Assembly: GCA_035574275.1 (NCBI GenBank)
Contig: DATLYY010000064.1
Location: forward strand, 94,645-158,644
Direction of reading: 5' to 3'
Source of the DNA: Verrucomicrobiia bacterium
Lineage (GTDB): Bacteria > Zixibacteria > MSB-5A5 > DSPP01
DNA length: 64,000 nt
The notes beneath the pieces were generated by a model that was not told the DNA's origin, ran no database searches, and saw only the letters and a program-made list of their open reading frames with translations. Shown here piece after piece: positions 63,128 to 64,000 of this stretch (position 1 is the stretch's first letter; every line of letters begins with the position of its first letter). Both the position numbers and the translations under genes were made by a program.

Positions 63128-63466
63128 ATGGCGTCGGAATCGAACACCGGGAAGGAATTCACCGGGCCGCTCGGCCCGGACGCTCTTCTTCAATACCAGA
63201 GCGGCTCCATCGTCAGCCGGATGCTCTTAAAAAAGCCCTCCGGCACGGTGACCGCCTTTGCCTTTGATGAGGGGGAAGGACTAAGCGAGCACACCACCCC
63301 CTACGAGGCGCTCCTCATAATCCTCGACGGGCAGGCGGAGGTCACCATCGCCGGAACGGCGCACACGGTCAACTCCGGTGAAATGATTCTGCTCCCTGCG
63401 GGCATTCCCCACGCCGTCAAGGCGCTTAGCCGCTTCAAGATGCTCCTCGTAATGATTAAAGCGTAA
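63128..63466 (+). CDS. Cupin-domain protein
   Basis: The 112-residue protein has a single cupin barrel: motif 1 EGLSEHTTPYEALLIILDGQ and motif 2 GEMILLPAGIPHAVKA, with a metal-binding His and Glu set partly kept (SEHTTPYE). Small cupins may bind a metal or act as isomerases or sensors; nothing nearby points to a substrate. It is followed by the second copy of the dispersed palindromic repeat. Confidence 0.88.
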   Translation: MASESNTGKEFTGPLGPDALLQYQSGSIVSRMLLKKPSGTVTAFAFDEGEGLSEHTTPYEALLIILDGQAEVTIAGTAHTVNSGEMILLPAGIPHAVKALSRFKMLLVMIKA

Positions 63467-63472
63467 TGTTTG

Positions 63473-63500
63473 ATAGGGGCGAGGCATGCCTCGCCCTTAC
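63473..63500. repeat. 28-bp dispersed palindromic repeat, copy 2
   Basis: It contains GGGCGAGGCATGCCTCGCCC, a perfect 20-bp palindrome. It differs from the copy at 27103-27130 at one base of 28, where copy 1 has lost perfect symmetry. It sits 6 bp after the cupin stop. Confidence 0.85.
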
Positions 63501-64000
63501 AAAAACGAAGGGATTTTAGTTGCGAATTTGCGGAGAAAATAAAAAAAGCTCCCTGTGATTTTGGGGGCCTGCAAAATCGGGGGGATTTTGCAGGGGAAAA
63601 TGCAACCTCTCCCTGACCCTCTCCTAAGAGGAGAGGGGACAAGACATTTGCTTTTAAGGGAAGGGAGGGGCGGAGCGTACGATCCGCCCCCTTTTTCCTT
63701 TCCTTTTTTGACCCTTTTGGCTGCCCTTGGGTCTTTGGGCTTTGGGTTCGCGGGATTGGGCGGCATGTGAAGGGGAGGCGCCACCTTCCCTTCAGTTCTA
63801 TTGGGTTGGCGGCCTTTTAAAGAGGCCGCTGCCCTGCGCCGTTTACGCGGCGCTTTGGTGTTCTATTCCGGCTTTTTTTGGTTGGGCCGTCCGCCCCAAG
63901 CCCGGAACGGGCGGCGGCTTTTGCCGACGGGCCTTTTGGGCGCGCCTTATGGTGGCAAGCCGATGGAATGGCTTGGCCTCAGGGGCCGGGTGGAACTGCC
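63501..64000. other. Repeat- and hairpin-rich tail without a recognised gene
   Basis: About 500 bp. At 63617-63637 there is a 9-bp palindrome CCCTCTCCT/AGGAGAGGG of a kind seen as dispersed repeats. A terminator lies at 63667-63696. From 63809 onward three GC-rich stems come in a row: GCGGCC/GGCCGC (63809-63829), GCGCCG/CGGCGC (63836-63853) and a 10-bp interrupted stem (63886-63918). This could be part of a structured RNA or a gene that continues past the edge. No RNase P, tmRNA or SRP motif was seen. Confidence 0.35.
63667..63696 (+). terminator. Terminator in the right-hand tail
   Basis: An 8-bp stem GGGGCGGA/TCCGCCCC with an 8-base loop is followed by CTTTTTCC. It would stop transcription from the cupin gene. 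Confidence 0.7.

Noticed and set aside
63555..63770. A 71-residue plus-strand frame in the right tail
   Set aside because: It runs through a dispersed palindrome and a terminator, and its sequence is low complexity.
63771..64000. RNase P RNA, tmRNA or SRP RNA at the right edge
   Set aside because: None of their conserved core motifs could be found on either strand.

Overview
The window looks like chromosomal DNA from an uncultured Gram-negative bacterium of roughly 55-57% GC. It encodes outer-membrane beta-barrels, Pal and CpoB, an OmpA-type protein, two RND metal pumps and many lipoproteins. The secreted metalloprotease with a paired dockerin-like C-terminus, the PD40/Omp85-type giant and the DUF2723 protein together recall Zixibacteria-like or other FCB-related candidate phyla. 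That placement is inference from protein style, not from a marker-gene tree. Genes are packed tightly, with many ATGA/TAATG overlaps. No rRNA, CRISPR array, prophage or complete insertion sequence was seen.

Layout, left to right. 1-4.0 kb (minus): an operon reading glpX (FBPase II), hpf, hprK, an MCE/MlaD protein and a GH57 amylase cut by the window edge. 4.2-9.5 kb (minus): a glycolytic run of pfkA, a small outer-membrane protein, gap, pgk, tpiA and secG, followed by tRNA-Leu(GAG). 9.6-15.5 kb (minus): two SpoIIE-type phosphatases with GAF domains, a HAD hydrolase and a nucleotidyltransferase. 15.6-17.4 kb: a dockerin metalloprotease and tRNA-Leu(CAG). 17.5-22.8 kb (plus): a His-rich small protein with an RND adaptor and pump. 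22.8-27.1 kb (plus): smpB, a cell-wall amidase, murI, rdgB, tRNA-Pro, a four-helix-bundle (S23/IVP) gene inside 36-bp inverted repeats, and tRNA-Arg. 27.1-36.6 kb (minus): a protease/propeller/barrel giant, murA and a four-gene glycosylation operon. 36.8-42.8 kb (plus): the pyrR-pyrB-pyrC operon behind a PyrR-binding hairpin, a membrane protein with a probable CTG start, and an EF-G-like GTPase. 42.9-47.9 kb (minus): a second RND metal pump with a Cys-rich small protein. 48-53.3 kb (plus): two paralogous barrel proteins, then nagZ, anmK and a SpoIID protein. 53.3-57.5 kb (minus): a split NAD synthetase, rsmI, a PAP2 phosphatase and lgt. 57.5-64 kb: a propeptide-like gene truncated by an IS end, ssb, a frameshifted DUF2723 gene, pal-cpoB, a cupin, and a repeat-rich tail.

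The genes fit a few themes. Lower and upper glycolysis sit next to a gluconeogenic phosphatase, HPr kinase and a ribosome hibernation factor. NagZ, AnmK and SpoIID form a peptidoglycan turnover unit, with MurA, MurI and the amidase elsewhere in the window. Two metal-export modules share one architecture: a small metal-ligand-rich secreted protein, an adaptor and a pump, with no outer-membrane factor. The most unusual pieces are the 454-bp four-helix-bundle cassette with near-perfect terminal inverted repeats between two tRNA genes, the PyrR hairpin that hides the pyrR ribosome-binding site, the T9 frameshift in the DUF2723 gene, and several promoters that place transcription starts at or beside the start codon.
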